From NCBI GenBank assembly GCA_021521415.1, contig JAIQDT010001137.1:62001-126000 (forward strand): 64,000 nucleotides of DNA. The letters are read 5' to 3'. The first letter of the stretch is position 1, and each line of letters opens with the position of its first letter. Under the pieces are notes generated by a model. The model saw only the letters and a list, made by a program, of their open reading frames with translations, was not told the origin of the DNA and made no database searches. This document shows, in pieces, positions 11,952 to 23,930 of the stretch. Source of the DNA: Bidens hawaiensis. Its lineage: Eukaryota; Streptophyta; Magnoliopsida; Asterales; Asteraceae. A program made the position numbers and the translations under genes.

Positions 11952-12830
11952 TTATACCCCTGAAAGCCACCGGAAAAGCTCACTAATCTCTTCTCCGATT
12001 CTTCCATGACTGGTTTCAAACTCATTCACATTCTCACTCCGGCGACTACTTCCAGTGAAGAACCTACCGGAGCCACGTAACGACGTTGAAACACGGTCCA
12101 CGTAATCACGCAGCCAGTTAAACCGTCCACTACCACCGGCAGCAGCCACCTCCGCCGCCAAATACTCACCCGGCGGCTCCGGCGTAACAGAATCCTTGTC
12201 CGTACAATCCGACGCCACACTCCGGTGAGTCGACTCCACCGGAATCTCGTAACCGTCGTCGAGTACGTAGTCAAACGATCCCACGGAGTACGACCGCCGG
12301 TCGGAGTTCGCCGGATCTCTCCGCTGACTAATCGTTCCGATCTCGATACGAAAACTACCACTCCTATTATTATTATTATTATTATTACCACCGCCGTGAG
12401 CATTCATAATATCCGACTCGTTAGGGTTTACACTCGACCGGCAAAGCGGACACGTCTGGTTGGATTTAAGCCACGTGTCAATGCATGGAACGCGTGGCAG
12501 CAGAATGGTAACAGGCGGAGAAGATCAGCGCCGTGGAATTTGGATAAACACACGGCGCAATCTCCGCCGTCGAATTTACGAGGAGAAAGTAAATAACGGT
12601 AATGACTCTATTGAGGAGTTATTATTGTTAGGTATGGAGATCACGTGTTCGTTTCCGGTTTCTATGTTATTTGGTACTACGTCGTCTGGTGGGGAGAAAG
12701 GATTAGTTCGGTTGCAACGACGGGTAAGATAATGGCGGAGGAGATTAAGATTATTACTGAGGATGTTGGTTATGAAGAGGTTGAGGGTGATGATGTGTGG
12801 TGGTTGTAGGTTTGTGGGATGGTGGTGGTT
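11952..12830 (-). pseudogene. ATL4-like RING-H2 E3 ubiquitin ligase, broken
   Basis: ATL proteins are membrane-anchored RING-H2 ubiquitin ligases. On the minus strand, from the 5' side, a hydrophobic stretch (IITLNLFITNIL, near 12720-12800) is followed by a TRRCNRTNPFSPP segment and SSIESLPLFTFSS. A frame break with TAA at 12576-12578 comes next. The RING-H2 continues with DCAVCLSKF, LLRLLPFCCHAFH, a second break near 12480-12486, then DTWLKSNQTCPLCRSS. The C-terminal part stays open to 11952 and ends EEISELFRWLSGV, which together with GSFDYVLDD and SGRFFTGSSRRSE is typical of ATL4-type proteins. The second break is best explained by loss of about 7 bases between two TGC copies, removing the seventh metal-ligand region. 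I find no suitable ATG at the 5' end. An ATT microsatellite (about 12364-12387) encodes a poly-Asn run. Assembly error is possible but would need at least two independent events. Confidence 0.8.
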
Positions 12831-13019
12831 GTGAAGAAGAGTGGTGGTGGTGGTTATGAGGGAGTAAATGGAGGGAGTAGTGCAGGTGAAGAAGAATTGA
12901 AGGTGGTGTGATAATTTATGCGTGTTTGTGGATTTGGTGGTGTTTCAGCCTTTTTACTTGCATGTGATGTGCACGTGATAGGTGGTGTCGGGTTGGGTTG
13001 AAACTTTGGACTTTATTGG

Positions 13020-13498
13020 CAATGGATAAACTAGTCAAGTTTGAGTTTGGTTTATTTTGACTTACTAGTTCTTTATCTAAAAATTTAAAGCTCGAGTTTG
13101 GCTTGTATGTCTGCTTTTCAAACTTAGTCTCGGTTCGAACACGGTTGGTTTATTATTTACCATTACTAATTTGTATACACTTTTATATGCTTTTATATAT
13201 TTTGTGAAATACCATAAATGATCCTAAGCTCAGATCAAACTAGTGTAGTATCTTAAACTGGACAAACCTAACTCGAGCTCGGTTGTGCAATGTGATATAA
13301 TACATAGAAATTCAAAGTGCTCAAGGCTCGACGAGCCTAAATGAGCTTCAATACAAGCTAGGCTCGAGCTCGATAACTAAACGAGCTTTATTTGAGGCTT
13401 AGGTTTGACTTTGGATTGAAAAAGTTTGGCTCATTTAGAGCTTATTATCGATCCGATTTCAAGTAGCTTGCAAGTGTCTCGGCAAGTTTATACCCCTG
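13020..13498. mobile_element. Degenerate hAT-like element
   Basis: The right end reads ATAAACTTGCCGAG-type sequence on the opposite strand, closing with TACCCCTG, which resembles the hAT ends seen at 9787 and 2830. The left end near 13020 (CAATGGATAAACTAGTCAAG) is a poor match to it. The interior repeats CTCGAGCTCG words as in the element at 9787. No target duplication is visible, so the left border is uncertain. Confidence 0.4.
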
Positions 13499-14590
13499 AA
13501 GCCTACTTTTCGGGTTTGTTGTGGTTTTTATTGTTTTGCTTGTCGTTATGAAATACTGATTCACATGTGTGTGATTTTCTTGTTGAATTTGTTTATACAT
13601 GTGAGAAACTAATTAAAAGCATATTAATATGTTAAAATTTGTTTGTTTATGTATTTAAAGTATATTAATAAGTTACAGATATGTACAAGTATTACACCAA
13701 AATGATCAATCATTTGTTAGTTTCTGTTACAAACTATTAGCACTTGTTTGTCTTGCTAACTTACGTTGTTTGTTTTTATTGAGATTGATATGTGACTGGT
13801 TAGGTGTTAAGGCTATTTTTCGTTTATGTTTGTAATATATACCTTTCAAACTTGAGTGGCAAACACGATACGTATCTTGCCAGCTAGTTCCACATGCATC
13901 GAAGAATGGCACTGTAACGACCACTCTTGTATCGAGTTTGACCGTTTGTTGCCATGATCATGGTCTCAGATGATAAGATAGCATGGTCCATCGCCCTCCC
14001 TGTCCCCCTCAAAGACGTCATTGCGTTCGTGATAGATGATTATGGAAGAATTCTACATGTATAAATGATAAAGTAGGTTAGTGACCTGTATACGGACGGA
14101 AATTGTAATAAATGCAAATATGAGTATATAATTTTATATATAAAGAGCTTGTAAATTTACGTAATATAAACGAAAGATACTACGTAAATGTAATGTTTTT
14201 GTAACGAAACTATGTTGCATAAGGATTTATGGCGTAGGATTTTATCTGAGGCAAAACATTAATAGGAGCATGAAAAATCAGAAAAGGTTTGGATTTTATT
14301 TATAAAATGATGAACCATTACATTATAATTATTTTTTTCAAGTTTTCTTTAGCATCATATCAATGGTCAGATTACATGAAACCAAACATCAATAATATAA
14401 CAAACAGAAGAGACAACATTGTAATCAGTTAAATGTACCATTAGAGTGTCACAATTCATTCATACATAAAAATATTATAAAAGAACTTGATCCATCGTTG
14501 TAAAGCTAGACATACCATCAATATCGTAAATTCATAAATCATTTTTTAACATTCTATATGAATGATATATTTTTTAAGAATATATGAAAA
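13499..14590. other. Intergenic region, no gene recognised
   Basis: AT-rich DNA without an open frame that I can assign. I see no LTR, TIR or RNA gene. Confidence 0.45.
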
Positions 14591-15438
14591 AGTGTCATTT
14601 TCGTCCTTATGGTTTGGCAAATAATGCGAATTTAGTCCAAAAAGTTTACTTTTTGCATATTGACCCTCCACGTTTCTCAGTTCTTGTCAATTACATCCAA
14701 ATCACTAACCCTGTTAAATTTAATCGTTAAGTTAAGGGGGTGTAGACATGTCTTTTAACATTTTCTTTATTATAATACTTTTTTTAGTGAACTGCGGTTT
14801 TTGTCCTAGTTTGTCAAAATCTGCGGTTTAGTCCAGTAGTTTCAAATTTGCAATTTTCTTTCCTATGGTTTCATTTCACTTGCAATAAAACCCGAATTCC
14901 CTAATATCGTTAAGTCTGGTCGTTAAACCCATCAGTGTGCCATTCACCCAAGGGGCAGTTTTGTTTCTTGTTTTCTTTTTCATTTTCCCCCAAATACACC
15001 GCCGGCCCCTCACGTGAGGGGGCTTGCGAATTAAGACTGAAGTTTATTTAGTGAGAGAAACGACAAAAATGGTCGCCACGTGAGGGGCACGCAAATGGGT
15101 TAACGACCAAAATTAACGAGGTTAATAAACTCGGGTTTAATTGCAAGTGATCAAATGAAACTACAAGTATGAAAATTGCAAACTTAAAACTATTGGACTA
15201 AAATCGCAGATTTGGACAAACCATAAGGACGAAAACCGCAGTTCACTAAAATAAATATTATAATAAAAAAAGGGTGAAAAGACATGTCTACCCCTGACTT
15301 AACGATTAAATTTAACGGGGTTAGTGATTTGGACGTAATTGGCAAGAACTGGGAAATGTGAAGGGTCTATATACAAAAAATAAACTTTTTGAACTAAATT
15401 CACATTATTTGCCAAACCATAAGGACGAAAATGTCATC
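14591..15438. mobile_element. Large foldback element with two nested inverted-repeat modules
   Basis: The outer arms contain TTTTCGTCCTTATGGTTTGG near 14600 and its complement near 15420. They continue with matching blocks up to 14760 and from 15270, including AAATTTAATCGTTAAGTTAA and its complement. A second pair of arms lies inside (TAGTGAACTGCGGTTTTTGTCC near 14790 and its complement near 15230). The centre, near 15000, is GC-rich. The 'GTCCTTATGGTTTG' style of arm is common in plant Mutator-like or foldback elements. I could not define a target duplication. Confidence 0.75.
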
Positions 15439-17470
15439 TTACTCTTTTCTAATTAAAAGGGTTTGACCACATTGGTTAGGATATGTGGGGACTGGGGATC
15501 ACACTCGAAAAGAGAAGCCAATATTTAACACGTAATAAAACAATTAGACTATTATTCCAAATATTTTATAGACAATATGAGAAGAAAACATATATAATCT
15601 AATCTAATTATAATATTACAAAAAGTACTCTAGAAAATCAGTTTTGCCTCCAACTAACAACTATAGTTACAAAATGAGAAGAATAGTGTCGTTTTTCAAT
15701 TTTTAAAGCAAATGGTGCTCTTATTAAAAAAAAATTATAACCGTAAATTGCTATATTTTATTGTTAGCAAGAAATAAAATAACAGATAGTGTGTAATAAA
15801 AGAAACTTTTCTTACAAAAAAACATTTCTAAAAAGAAACGTGTTTATTAAAGTATGAAGCGAGAAAGATAAAATGTAGATTTCTTTTAAAAAGTATTGAT
15901 TTATTAGGAAAAGGGAAAATAGATTATAAAATAAAAAGATTAATATCAAATATTTTTTTAAAGAAGACACTAAAAAATAAAACAAAAAGTCAATTAATTA
16001 GCTCACTAATATTAACAAAAATACAATAGTTAAAAGATTAACAACATAATTAAGATAATATTGGTATGAAATTATAAGGTTTGCTAAAGTGTACATAGGT
16101 AGGTGCATCTGAAATGACCCCTACTATTTGTTTACCCATTGTTATTAACTTATTAGCTTTGTACGATCAAACCACAAGGAAATGGATTGAAACTTTTAAT
16201 TTTGTTTTCATATGCTTAAAGTTTACATGCAGTAGAAACCCTTTCATAAAAATATATATGTATAATAATGCAACACAAATAGTGGTTTAATTACTAAATT
16301 ACGTGATTCGGGCAATTTACTTTTATTACTCTAGTTTCTATTTTTTTTTCAACAAATTTATTAAATATGAAATTTGTAATTAAACAATTCAAATTAAGTG
16401 AAAAGGCCATCAATTCGAGATATAATGCTTTAGGATTATGCTAAAAGTATTAACAATCCATGCAACCTTCACACATAACCATTAATAAATATAAATAAAA
16501 TATAAAATCATAATATCATGATCTATCTTAACAACAATCTATATAGTGAATACCAACATAAATTTCACGAGTTATTGGATTTTCCTAAATAAAAAAGAAT
16601 AAAAATATGAACTGGGCGTATTTATTTATAAATAATAAAGTGATGAAAAGTGGTAGATATATTAAAATAAAATTTAAAAGTCAACTTAACTAGACCCGAT
16701 CCGTTTTTGACATTGTCTACGAAATGAATAATGAAACACTATCAGTCAACTTGATCTATGCCTATATATGTTTAACAGGATAATAAACCATGATATGACT
16801 TTGTGACTTGATTTTATTCGACATATCATTTATTAATTAATGTACAAATTAGAGTTATGAAAGCATGATATTATTTGCACATCTTTCTACAAGCGACAAC
16901 ATGACAGCAAATGAATTAAAACTTTCAACACGTACACAATTTACACTTACAATTCATTTGTTACGTTTAATTAGTTTTTATTTAAAGTTATCAAACTTTT
17001 GTCTTAATAATAGTTATAGTAAAATTATTAATATTGTTTATGGGGCACATGTTTGGCACGCTGATAAATATAACCATAATCGTCGATGCATGGTAAGTAA
17101 TGTATTGCTTTTTGTTGAAAATATAAATGAATGTGTTGCTTTTTTAATGCTTCTTTACCCTCCTTTGATCCACATATTCAGAATTTAATGCATAAACAAT
17201 TATATTATCTCATCTTTTTAACTAAAAGTTTTGAAAGGAACGTGACGACACATCTTATTTAGATTTTTACAAGTTGATAATATGATATTTAATTTAATGA
17301 CTGTTTTATAATTTTGTGTTTTTAATCGAGCAGGTTGAATAAGGAATGGATTGTCCAACGTAATATAATGATTCATCATGTTCTATTGACGTGTTTGGTT
17401 AGGATTATACGGTGACATATTGTTATATGTAGGTAAAGGTTGAATTATTCATGTGATCAAGACTAATTCC
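15439..17470. other. AT-rich intergenic region
   Basis: The sequence is strongly AT-rich with many stops. The open frame at 16865-17188 resembles nothing I know. If the gypsy relic downstream had a 5' LTR, it should lie here, but I cannot recognise it. Confidence 0.4.
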
Positions 17471-17476
17471 TCTGCT

Positions 17477-17953
17477 GGTGACTACAAACCGCTTACCTCC
17501 ACTCATCCTCACAACAAGAAATGTAAGAACCCTGCTGCAACAAATCCTAACCACCCGCAAGTCTCCTCAAACGTCATGCTCCAATTGTAATCATCATCAC
17601 TCGGTTAAATCTCTATTCGTCGTTGCATCCAATGTAACCGTTAGGGCCATCTTGCAAACACATGTCGTGTCCCGCCTAATGCACAAGCTGTCTCGCAACA
17701 ACCTACCTCTCGTGCTCAACATGATGTTCCTAATACCCGTGCTTGCTACCATTATAAGGACCCAAATCATCTTCGTAATGCGTGCCCTCAACTTACCCAA
17801 GCTCATCAAGCCCAATCTACGACTACACCATACTACTTGACCCAGGCTTACTAGGCTCAAACCCATCGACCTCATGTCTCTCAAGCTCTTCCCATCAATC
17901 AAGGTCAACCTTACCTAACCCAACACTACTACACCTCGCAACCACAAGCTTAA
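17477..17953 (+). pseudogene. Ty3/gypsy gag zinc-knuckle relic
   Basis: One frame, with internal stops, contains CIQCNR(stop)GHLANTC, which matches the CCHC knuckle C-x2-C-x4-H-x4-C. About 40 residues later it has CYHYKDPNHLRNAC, a second knuckle with its second Cys changed to Tyr. A Gln- and Pro-rich tail follows. The layout matches gag of the Tekay/Del type and resembles the gag at 61.9-62.1 kb. Pol is absent: the sequence passes from gag into AT-rich DNA and then to the 3' end of the element near 18840. Confidence 0.65.
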
Positions 17954-18839
17954 GTTTAATTGACATATTTCCACCAAACAACTCTTTTGCAAACCGTTCA
18001 AACTCCAGTTTTCCAAGCAATGTCGAATCGACCTATCTCAACTGATTCTACTCCTGCAACTCTTCATAGTGCCTCAAGACATGCCAATTAAGCCACTCAA
18101 CGATCATGAAGACCTTTGATGTTCCCTTTATCTATCTTACCTTATTTAGTCTTTTTCTTAATTACGTATTGTAACACCTTTTTATGGTCTTAAATTATTT
18201 TCACATTTGAACTATTTATCTTTTATAATCTATCTTATGAATAAAGTTTATTTTTGATTAAATAGATTGTTTATTTAAACCTACTTCTATCTTATTTATT
18301 TACCTTCACTATTTATAAACTATCCTTCATAAATTTTAAATAATTATATCTTTACGTTAAAAAGTCATCTTAAAATTTCTTTGCTTTATTAAAATTCACT
18401 AGAACTTTTGAAATTGATTTATACATTGTTGATTTTCTAGTGTTATAAAATTAAAACTCCTTAAAACCTTTGTTTCCTCAAAGTTATGTTTTTAATCAAA
18501 CGTTTTGCAAATCCACACGATATGACGAATCATGTGGACCATTTGACGATGAAAATAATTATGGTCCGGAACATAACTATCATAGTCCTCGCATGGAAAT
18601 CATGAAGCGTAAAGTTGTGTGTCATAATATAGAATTGAAAGTAGTTGGGATAACGGTACAAATGTAGAAATGATAAGGACATGGTGGATACGCCGTTGGT
18701 ACATCCTATATATAAGTGCCCTTATCGAATTTACATTTGGAGCGTTGTTTTAACTATTCAAAGTTCTGTGCCATAATAAATTTTAAAATTTTCTTCTTCT
18801 CTATATTTAATGGTGTTGTTATAGTATTCATTAATTTCG

Positions 18840-21187
18840 GGACGAAATTTCCTAAAGTAGGGGAGACTGTAACAACTCGGGTTTCAAACTTATACTTTTA
18901 CCCGACTCGGCTCAATGCTCGGTTATTCTATAAAAATATTTCGTTATCGAGAATATTGCTATTTAAATTAATTATATATTATGTTTTTACAACTTACACA
19001 TTTGAACAATTTTAACCCAAAACTTAAACTTTTACTCTAATGTGTTTCCATCTGTTTTCCTCAGGGACTAAAATACAAATATTATATAATATAATTACAT
19101 TACCCAGATTTTTGCATCCCTTTGACCCATACCCATGAACCAAACCCGTATTCACTTGGGTTTTCTTGAACCCGAATTCAATAATCTTTAACTTGGACCT
19201 CAATTATCGTTGTTATCATGTAATTGATCTTGGAAATCGTCTAATAATAGTATATCCGGTCTAACCAGCAATTTATATCAGTTAATTGTATCAATTAGTG
19301 ATCCGTATTTCCTTTTTACTCAAACCGTCAATCGTTTAACCCATGATACACGAAATCGTTTGTGATAATGAAATTAAATGTATAGATTCATTCCTTATAT
19401 TGTAGCTGACAATTACCCCATATTTAATTAGATTGAAATAAACGTTTATAACTCGTTCATACACCATAAGCACCGACCCTAACCCTAGATTTGTTTTAAT
19501 AGTAAGAATCCGTATAAATTCAATTAAACCTTCCCACACATTCCTCATTGCAGCGCCAACTAAACCCCCCTATTTAATTTTGTTATCACTTATGTTTTGA
19601 TTGGTGGCTTGATCTCGTTAATGGCCGGCCCTGTTCTTCATTAATTAACCCACCCCTGATCACGTTTTGAGGTAATTGATTATAGTTTTGTATTCGAGAA
19701 TGTCCGATTAAGCCCTAACATGAAACTGATCAACAATCACGAATTAAATCGATTGATTGTTGTTAGGGTTCATACCCAAACCTTGTTTAATCTGCTTCAG
19801 TATATAATTAATGCAAATCAGTTTTAATCACGCATCACTGGTAGCCCAATTGGTTAAACACCATGTATCACAGGGTGGCAGGTGGCAGGGTTCGAATCCC
19901 TGCACCCCTGATTTTTAGTTTCTGTTGATTATTTTTCTTTTTTAAACATTCAATAATCATATTAATAATAATAATTAATTAAAACCATTTTTAATGAAAA
20001 CCGACATATTAATCGATTTCTTTTCCAAATCTTGGCTAAATCATATATATATGTATATGTATGCGTATATGTATATATAATAGTAGTTAAATTGTTAAAG
20101 TTTTATAATAAAGGTATTAATATATAAAAAAGGGTTTTTATTAATATATATATTTATCACGTAATTAACATATTAAAATATGTTTATAAGCTTAAGTATT
20201 TTATAAACGATTTTATTTATATAAGTATTATTATCTATAATTTATTATTTACAATAATTAAAAAAGCTTTATTAATAATAAAATATTATAAAATACTTTT
20301 AAACGGATTTATAAAACTAATTACTTATATAAAACAAACTAAAGATTTTACATAATATATCTTTATATATATTATTAAACAATGGTATAATATTAACTAA
20401 ATAAGAATGATAATTATCGAGCTGTCATAATCGATCTAGTTTATTAACTTAGCGTATCCTCGTATTCCTTTTCCTTTATAGGCCTTATCGTCAACGCGTG
20501 ATCCTAAGTTGTTATTCTTGATATTCTAATTTTCCCTTGTTCGTCTATTGAGGTGAGTACCACATTCCCCTATTTTACCGCTTTCAATGTTTTGGGAACA
20601 TATGCGTAAATATATTTCTCATATTTACTTATACACAAACCTGCAACTTTGTCTTACGTGTTAACAACTTATGCCTTACTTGTTTATGTGCTTATTTGCT
20701 TTGTATGCTTCCGCATTCGGAGAGGTCCAACATAATCTCAGTCTAGTATGATCATACGCCAGTCGTTAGCCTTTGTGCTTCTCGACATCTCAGTTATACT
20801 TGCTCATTTGGTTATTTTGTTATTCTCATATGACTTGTTGCAACTACGTATTTTTGTTATATATATTATATGTACAACTAAACTGGTGTGTTGCTCACAC
20901 AACATGTGTTGTTGACAAAATTCTATTTTATACGCATATGCAGGTTATCACTTGAATTAGTTGCAAGACTTTGTGAAGATTTAGTGAAGAATTATATTAG
21001 AAAAGATAAAATCAAGAATTAAATTTGCGTTTATTGTTTGTTTAATGAGTTGTATTTTGTATTTGATTTATTTGAAAGTTGACTAAAATTAATAGATATT
21101 GTCATTTAAATATTGCATTATAGTACCTTGAGAGCTGTGACAATCAATTCGTGCCCCGGCATTTCTGTCGTAGGTTGGGGTGTGACA
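18840..21187 (+). mobile_element. Ty3/gypsy 3' end and putative 3' LTR
   Basis: The sequence TTCGGGACGAAATTTCC near 18838-18854 is the usual end of the plant gypsy pol reading frame. It is followed by a purine-rich tract (AAAGTAGGGGAGAC) and then TGTAACAACTCGGG at 18868. The run up to GGTTGGGGTGTGACA at 21187 has TG...CA-type borders and could be one LTR of about 2.3 kb. This assignment is inferred from end motifs because I cannot find the partner LTR. The right end lies inside a copia gag frame, so the gypsy element inserted into that older element. Confidence 0.5.
19835..19910 (+). repeat. tRNA-like sequence (SINE head or tRNA pseudogene)
   Basis: An A-box-like TAGCCCAATTGG (19842-19853) is followed 35 bases on by a B box GGTTCGAATCC (19889-19899) inside a perfect T-arm, GCAGGG-TTCGAAT-CCCTGC. 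The acceptor arm pairs at only about 5 of 7 positions and no good anticodon arm forms. It therefore looks like a tRNA-derived repeat rather than a working tRNA gene. A T-rich stretch follows. Confidence 0.45.
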
Positions 21188-21510
21188 TTTTACGCTAACC
21201 CTTATCTCCCTTTCCATGGACGTGGTAAGCCACCCCTTTATCATGGCGTCACAACGAAGCCACGCCATGTGGTTTGGATCATTCTTCTCAAGTTTCTTCA
21301 TCGAGCCGTCACAACGAAACATATCTTATTCTTGGCAAATAAAAAATTCTCCATCTCATGAAACCAATCTAGGTAATTGTTGTCGTTCAAGAGATCGTTT
21401 ACCTGTATCTGTCTTGGGGTATCCGAAGGATGCAAGTAATAGGGAGAGCCATGGTCAAGGCTCTGATCTTGTTTTTGATTTTTGGAAGCAGCCGCATCGT
21501 CGCCGGCCAT
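21188..21510 (-). pseudogene. Ty1/copia gag N-terminal fragment
   Basis: The ATG at 21510 opens a frame with SPYYLHPSDTPRQIQVNDLL and YLDWFHEMENFLFAKNKICFV, the N-terminal retrotransposon gag block of plant copia elements. After a frame shift near 21300 the sequence continues with NDPNHMAWLRCDAMIKGWL and TSMEREIRVSV. It then stops at 21187, the end of the inserted gypsy LTR. Gag past this point and pol are missing from this side. Confidence 0.75.
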
Positions 21511-21564
21511 GGCTTGAGGTTTGGTGTGATTAGGGTTTTTGGAATTTTTGGTAGAGCGTAACCC

Positions 21565-21576
21565 GCTCTGATACCA
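21565..21576 (-). other. Copia primer-binding site
   Basis: On the minus strand this reads TGGTATCAGAGC, complementary to the 3' end of initiator-Met tRNA, the standard primer of plant copia elements. It abuts the LTR end at 21577. Confidence 0.8.
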
Positions 21577-21733
21577 TGAGAATTGGTATGTTTATTTCTT
21601 AATAATCCAAGATTACAATACAAAGTTAAACAGAAGAAAATAAACCAAAATAAGGAAATCATAATACTAGCCACAATTAACGGATGATAAATAGGAATGA
21701 TATTCTTTTCCACAATAGTCTCAGTGTCTCACA
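21577..21733 (-). mobile_element. Short copia 5' LTR
   Basis: On the minus strand it runs from TGTGAGACACTGAG to CCAATTCTCA, about 157 bp, and abuts the primer-binding site. The far border is set by the TG dinucleotide. I have no partner LTR in the window to confirm it. Confidence 0.55.
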
Positions 21734-21829
21734 ATACATCAGCCCATAGTTTATGTTTCTGATCACATTCAATATTCAAACTCGATCATTTCTCAATAAA
21801 ATAGATCGATAATCGACATCTTGCATAAA

Positions 21830-22060
21830 AATTACGGGCATTACCCGACTTTGGGATTGCAACGTCCACATTGTTTAGAAAAACACATGAAATAACTTTG
21901 ACCTATAAAACTCGAATTTGAAGCACTTAAAAGAGTAAAATGACTAACATGTAGACTTAAAGTTACATATGTAAATTTGTCATGGTTAAAAGTTGAACTA
22001 CAATGGCATATATATTATATAACAAAAATTTCTATTTTAAATAGAAAGAGTTAATATGGC
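21830..22060. repeat. Duplicated 3' flank of the small-gene cluster (copy 1)
   Basis: The block beginning near ACGGGCATTACCCGACTTTG and ending near AAATAGAAAGAGTTAA recurs with substitutions and indels at 24260-24540. Its first part also recurs near 52343-52365. In the first two places it lies just downstream, in minus-strand sense, of a cluster-gene C-terminal tail. This marks the repeated segment as a tandem duplication. Confidence 0.7.
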
Positions 22061-22139
22061 CAAACAAACAATTATAACATCAAATCGACAAACATTCATG
22101 ATCGGATACGACGACAACATATTGTTGAATTCAAGTTGT

Positions 22140-22217
22140 TCTATAACAGGTCATCTTGAGCCAACATTTCTTCCACCACCGTGGCGGGATAATACCTCTT
22201 TCTTCGCCACCAATAAT
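22140..22217 (-). pseudogene. Cluster gene A: C-terminal tail only
   Basis: On the minus strand this encodes IGGEERGIIPPRWWKKCWLKMTC, almost the same as the tail behind gene B at 25097-25165. Immediately 5' of it lies sequence (22240-22262, ACTTTGCCAAAATCGAAACA) that in gene B sits upstream of the start codon, at 25978. The whole coding body has therefore been deleted, leaving tail and upstream region side by side. Confidence 0.65.
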
Positions 22218-22774
22218 CTATCTAATACTATTATAAGTTACTTTGCCAAAATCGAAACAATGTTGAGATATCCTAGGGCCAGTTTTACTTGAACTGACAA
22301 CTACTATATTCTTTTTTGTTTTATTTTAGAGAAAAACATTTAGTTCGTAACGAATTGACAACTACAAACTGTACGAAACACAAATAATAAATAAATTTAA
22401 ACTAAGAATAAACACAACTACACAAGGGTTGAAGAATAAAAAAAACAAAATACTATGAACTTAGTCTCCCCATCATCAACCAATCAATCAAGAACAATGA
22501 GAAACCTTAACTTTCTAAAAGAAAAGACTAGGAAAATGAATAATAATGCAGATAATTAATCAAACGGATACTCGTTGATAAGATTATAACTCAATAATAA
22601 AAGTGACACACCAAAATAACCGATAGAATCAAACAGTCTAGTCTCACATTAAATGATCTCCAGCTCAACTTAAGAGACTTTTCAGAAGCAGGAACAGCAA
22701 CAGCAGCAGCAACAACAACAACGTGACTTACCAGTTTCCAGGTTTGACTGTCCGACCAAAACTTCGCCATGATT

Positions 22775-23930
22775 TTCAGTCAAAAAAGCTTTTGATTCGC
22801 TTAACTGGGAATTCGTTGATTCAATTTTGGATCAAATGGATTTCCCTAGTAGGTGGCGGATTTGGATTCGGGGCTGCATTTCGTCCGCTTCTTCTTCGGT
22901 TCTAATAAATGGCAGTCCTATGGGTAAATCTCAATGTTCTCGGGGAGTGAGACTGGGCGACCCGCTCTCCCCGTTTATTTTCATTATAGCCATGGAGGCA
23001 TTACACCAAGTTATATCGAATGCTCAATGTTGCGGTGTTTACTATGGTATCAAGACACCGAACAATGAACCAGAAATTTCGCATCTACTTTGCACAGACG
23101 ATAAAATTTTCTTGGTGAAGTGGTCTGGGGATAAAAGTGAATCTTGACAAAAGGAACCTCTTTGGCATCAGTCACAGTGGCAACGAGCTGGACCAGCTAG
23201 CTACATTACTTCAATGTCAAAAAAGCGATTTCCTATTATTGTATCTTGGTTTACCAATTGGCGCGAACATGAATTCAATCTCAAGTTGGGTTCAATGTCA
23301 ATTTTCAAGTTCTCTTATCCTTGCTTAGTCATACAAATGGTACGTGAAGATAAGTGGATTTGGGCAGTGAACAAAGATAGGCTATTCACTGTTAGTTCGG
23401 CTTGCAGACTTTTGGAGTAACCAAGCCATCGAAAACCAATGTACATATGTACGAGTGGATTAATTGAGTCACTAAAAAAGTTAATATTTTTTGTTGGAAA
23501 GTTGTGCGGGAAAGACTTGTAACCCGTGTAGCGCTATTGAGAAGGAACATTAACGTTGATACGGTTTTGGTTTTATGCCCTTTTTGTTCGGAGCATAACA
23601 AGACGGTGGACCATTTGTTAACCACATGCTCTATGGCGGATTCCATATGAAAAAAGGTTTCAAGATGGTGTAAGCTCCCTCCTTTCTTTGCTTTCTCAAT
23701 TTCGGATGCCATGGAGCTACATAACCACTATTCCCAAGGCTGAACGAAAAACATATTAATCCAATCAACATGCCAGGTTATGCTTTGGAGCTTATGCAAC
23801 GCTAGGAACAACAAGATATTCGACGGGGCCAAACAAGCTCAAAGAAATTGTTGGAAGATATAAAAATCTTAAGCTTTCTTTGGGTGGGTGCATGGTTAAA
23901 GAATTTTGGTGTTAATTGAGAGAATCGGTG
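22775..23930 (+). pseudogene. LINE (L1-type) reverse transcriptase and zf-RVT relic
   Basis: The protein similarity starts abruptly at KAFDSLNWEFVDSILDQ and goes on through WRIWIRGCISSASSSVLING and GVRLGDPLSPFIFIIAMEAL. The active-site motif reads CTDD in place of YADD. After a stop and frameshift comes LFGISHSGNELDQLATLL and YLGLPIGANMN. The zinc-binding block LCPFCSEHNKTVDHLLTTCS lies near 23574-23633, and MLWSLCNARNNKIFDGA near 23782-23826. Several stops and shifts, and the mutated active site, show a dead 5'-truncated copy in plus orientation. Confidence 0.82.

Noticed and set aside
12225..12732. Plus-strand open frames across the RING-H2 locus
   Set aside because: They are antisense to the ATL4-like gene, whose conserved motifs are on the minus strand.
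16865..17188. 107-codon plus-strand open frame
   Set aside because: AT-rich sequence with no recognisable protein features or similarity.
19835..19910. Functional tRNA gene
   Set aside because: Acceptor stem mismatched and no acceptable anticodon arm; kept only as a tRNA-like repeat.
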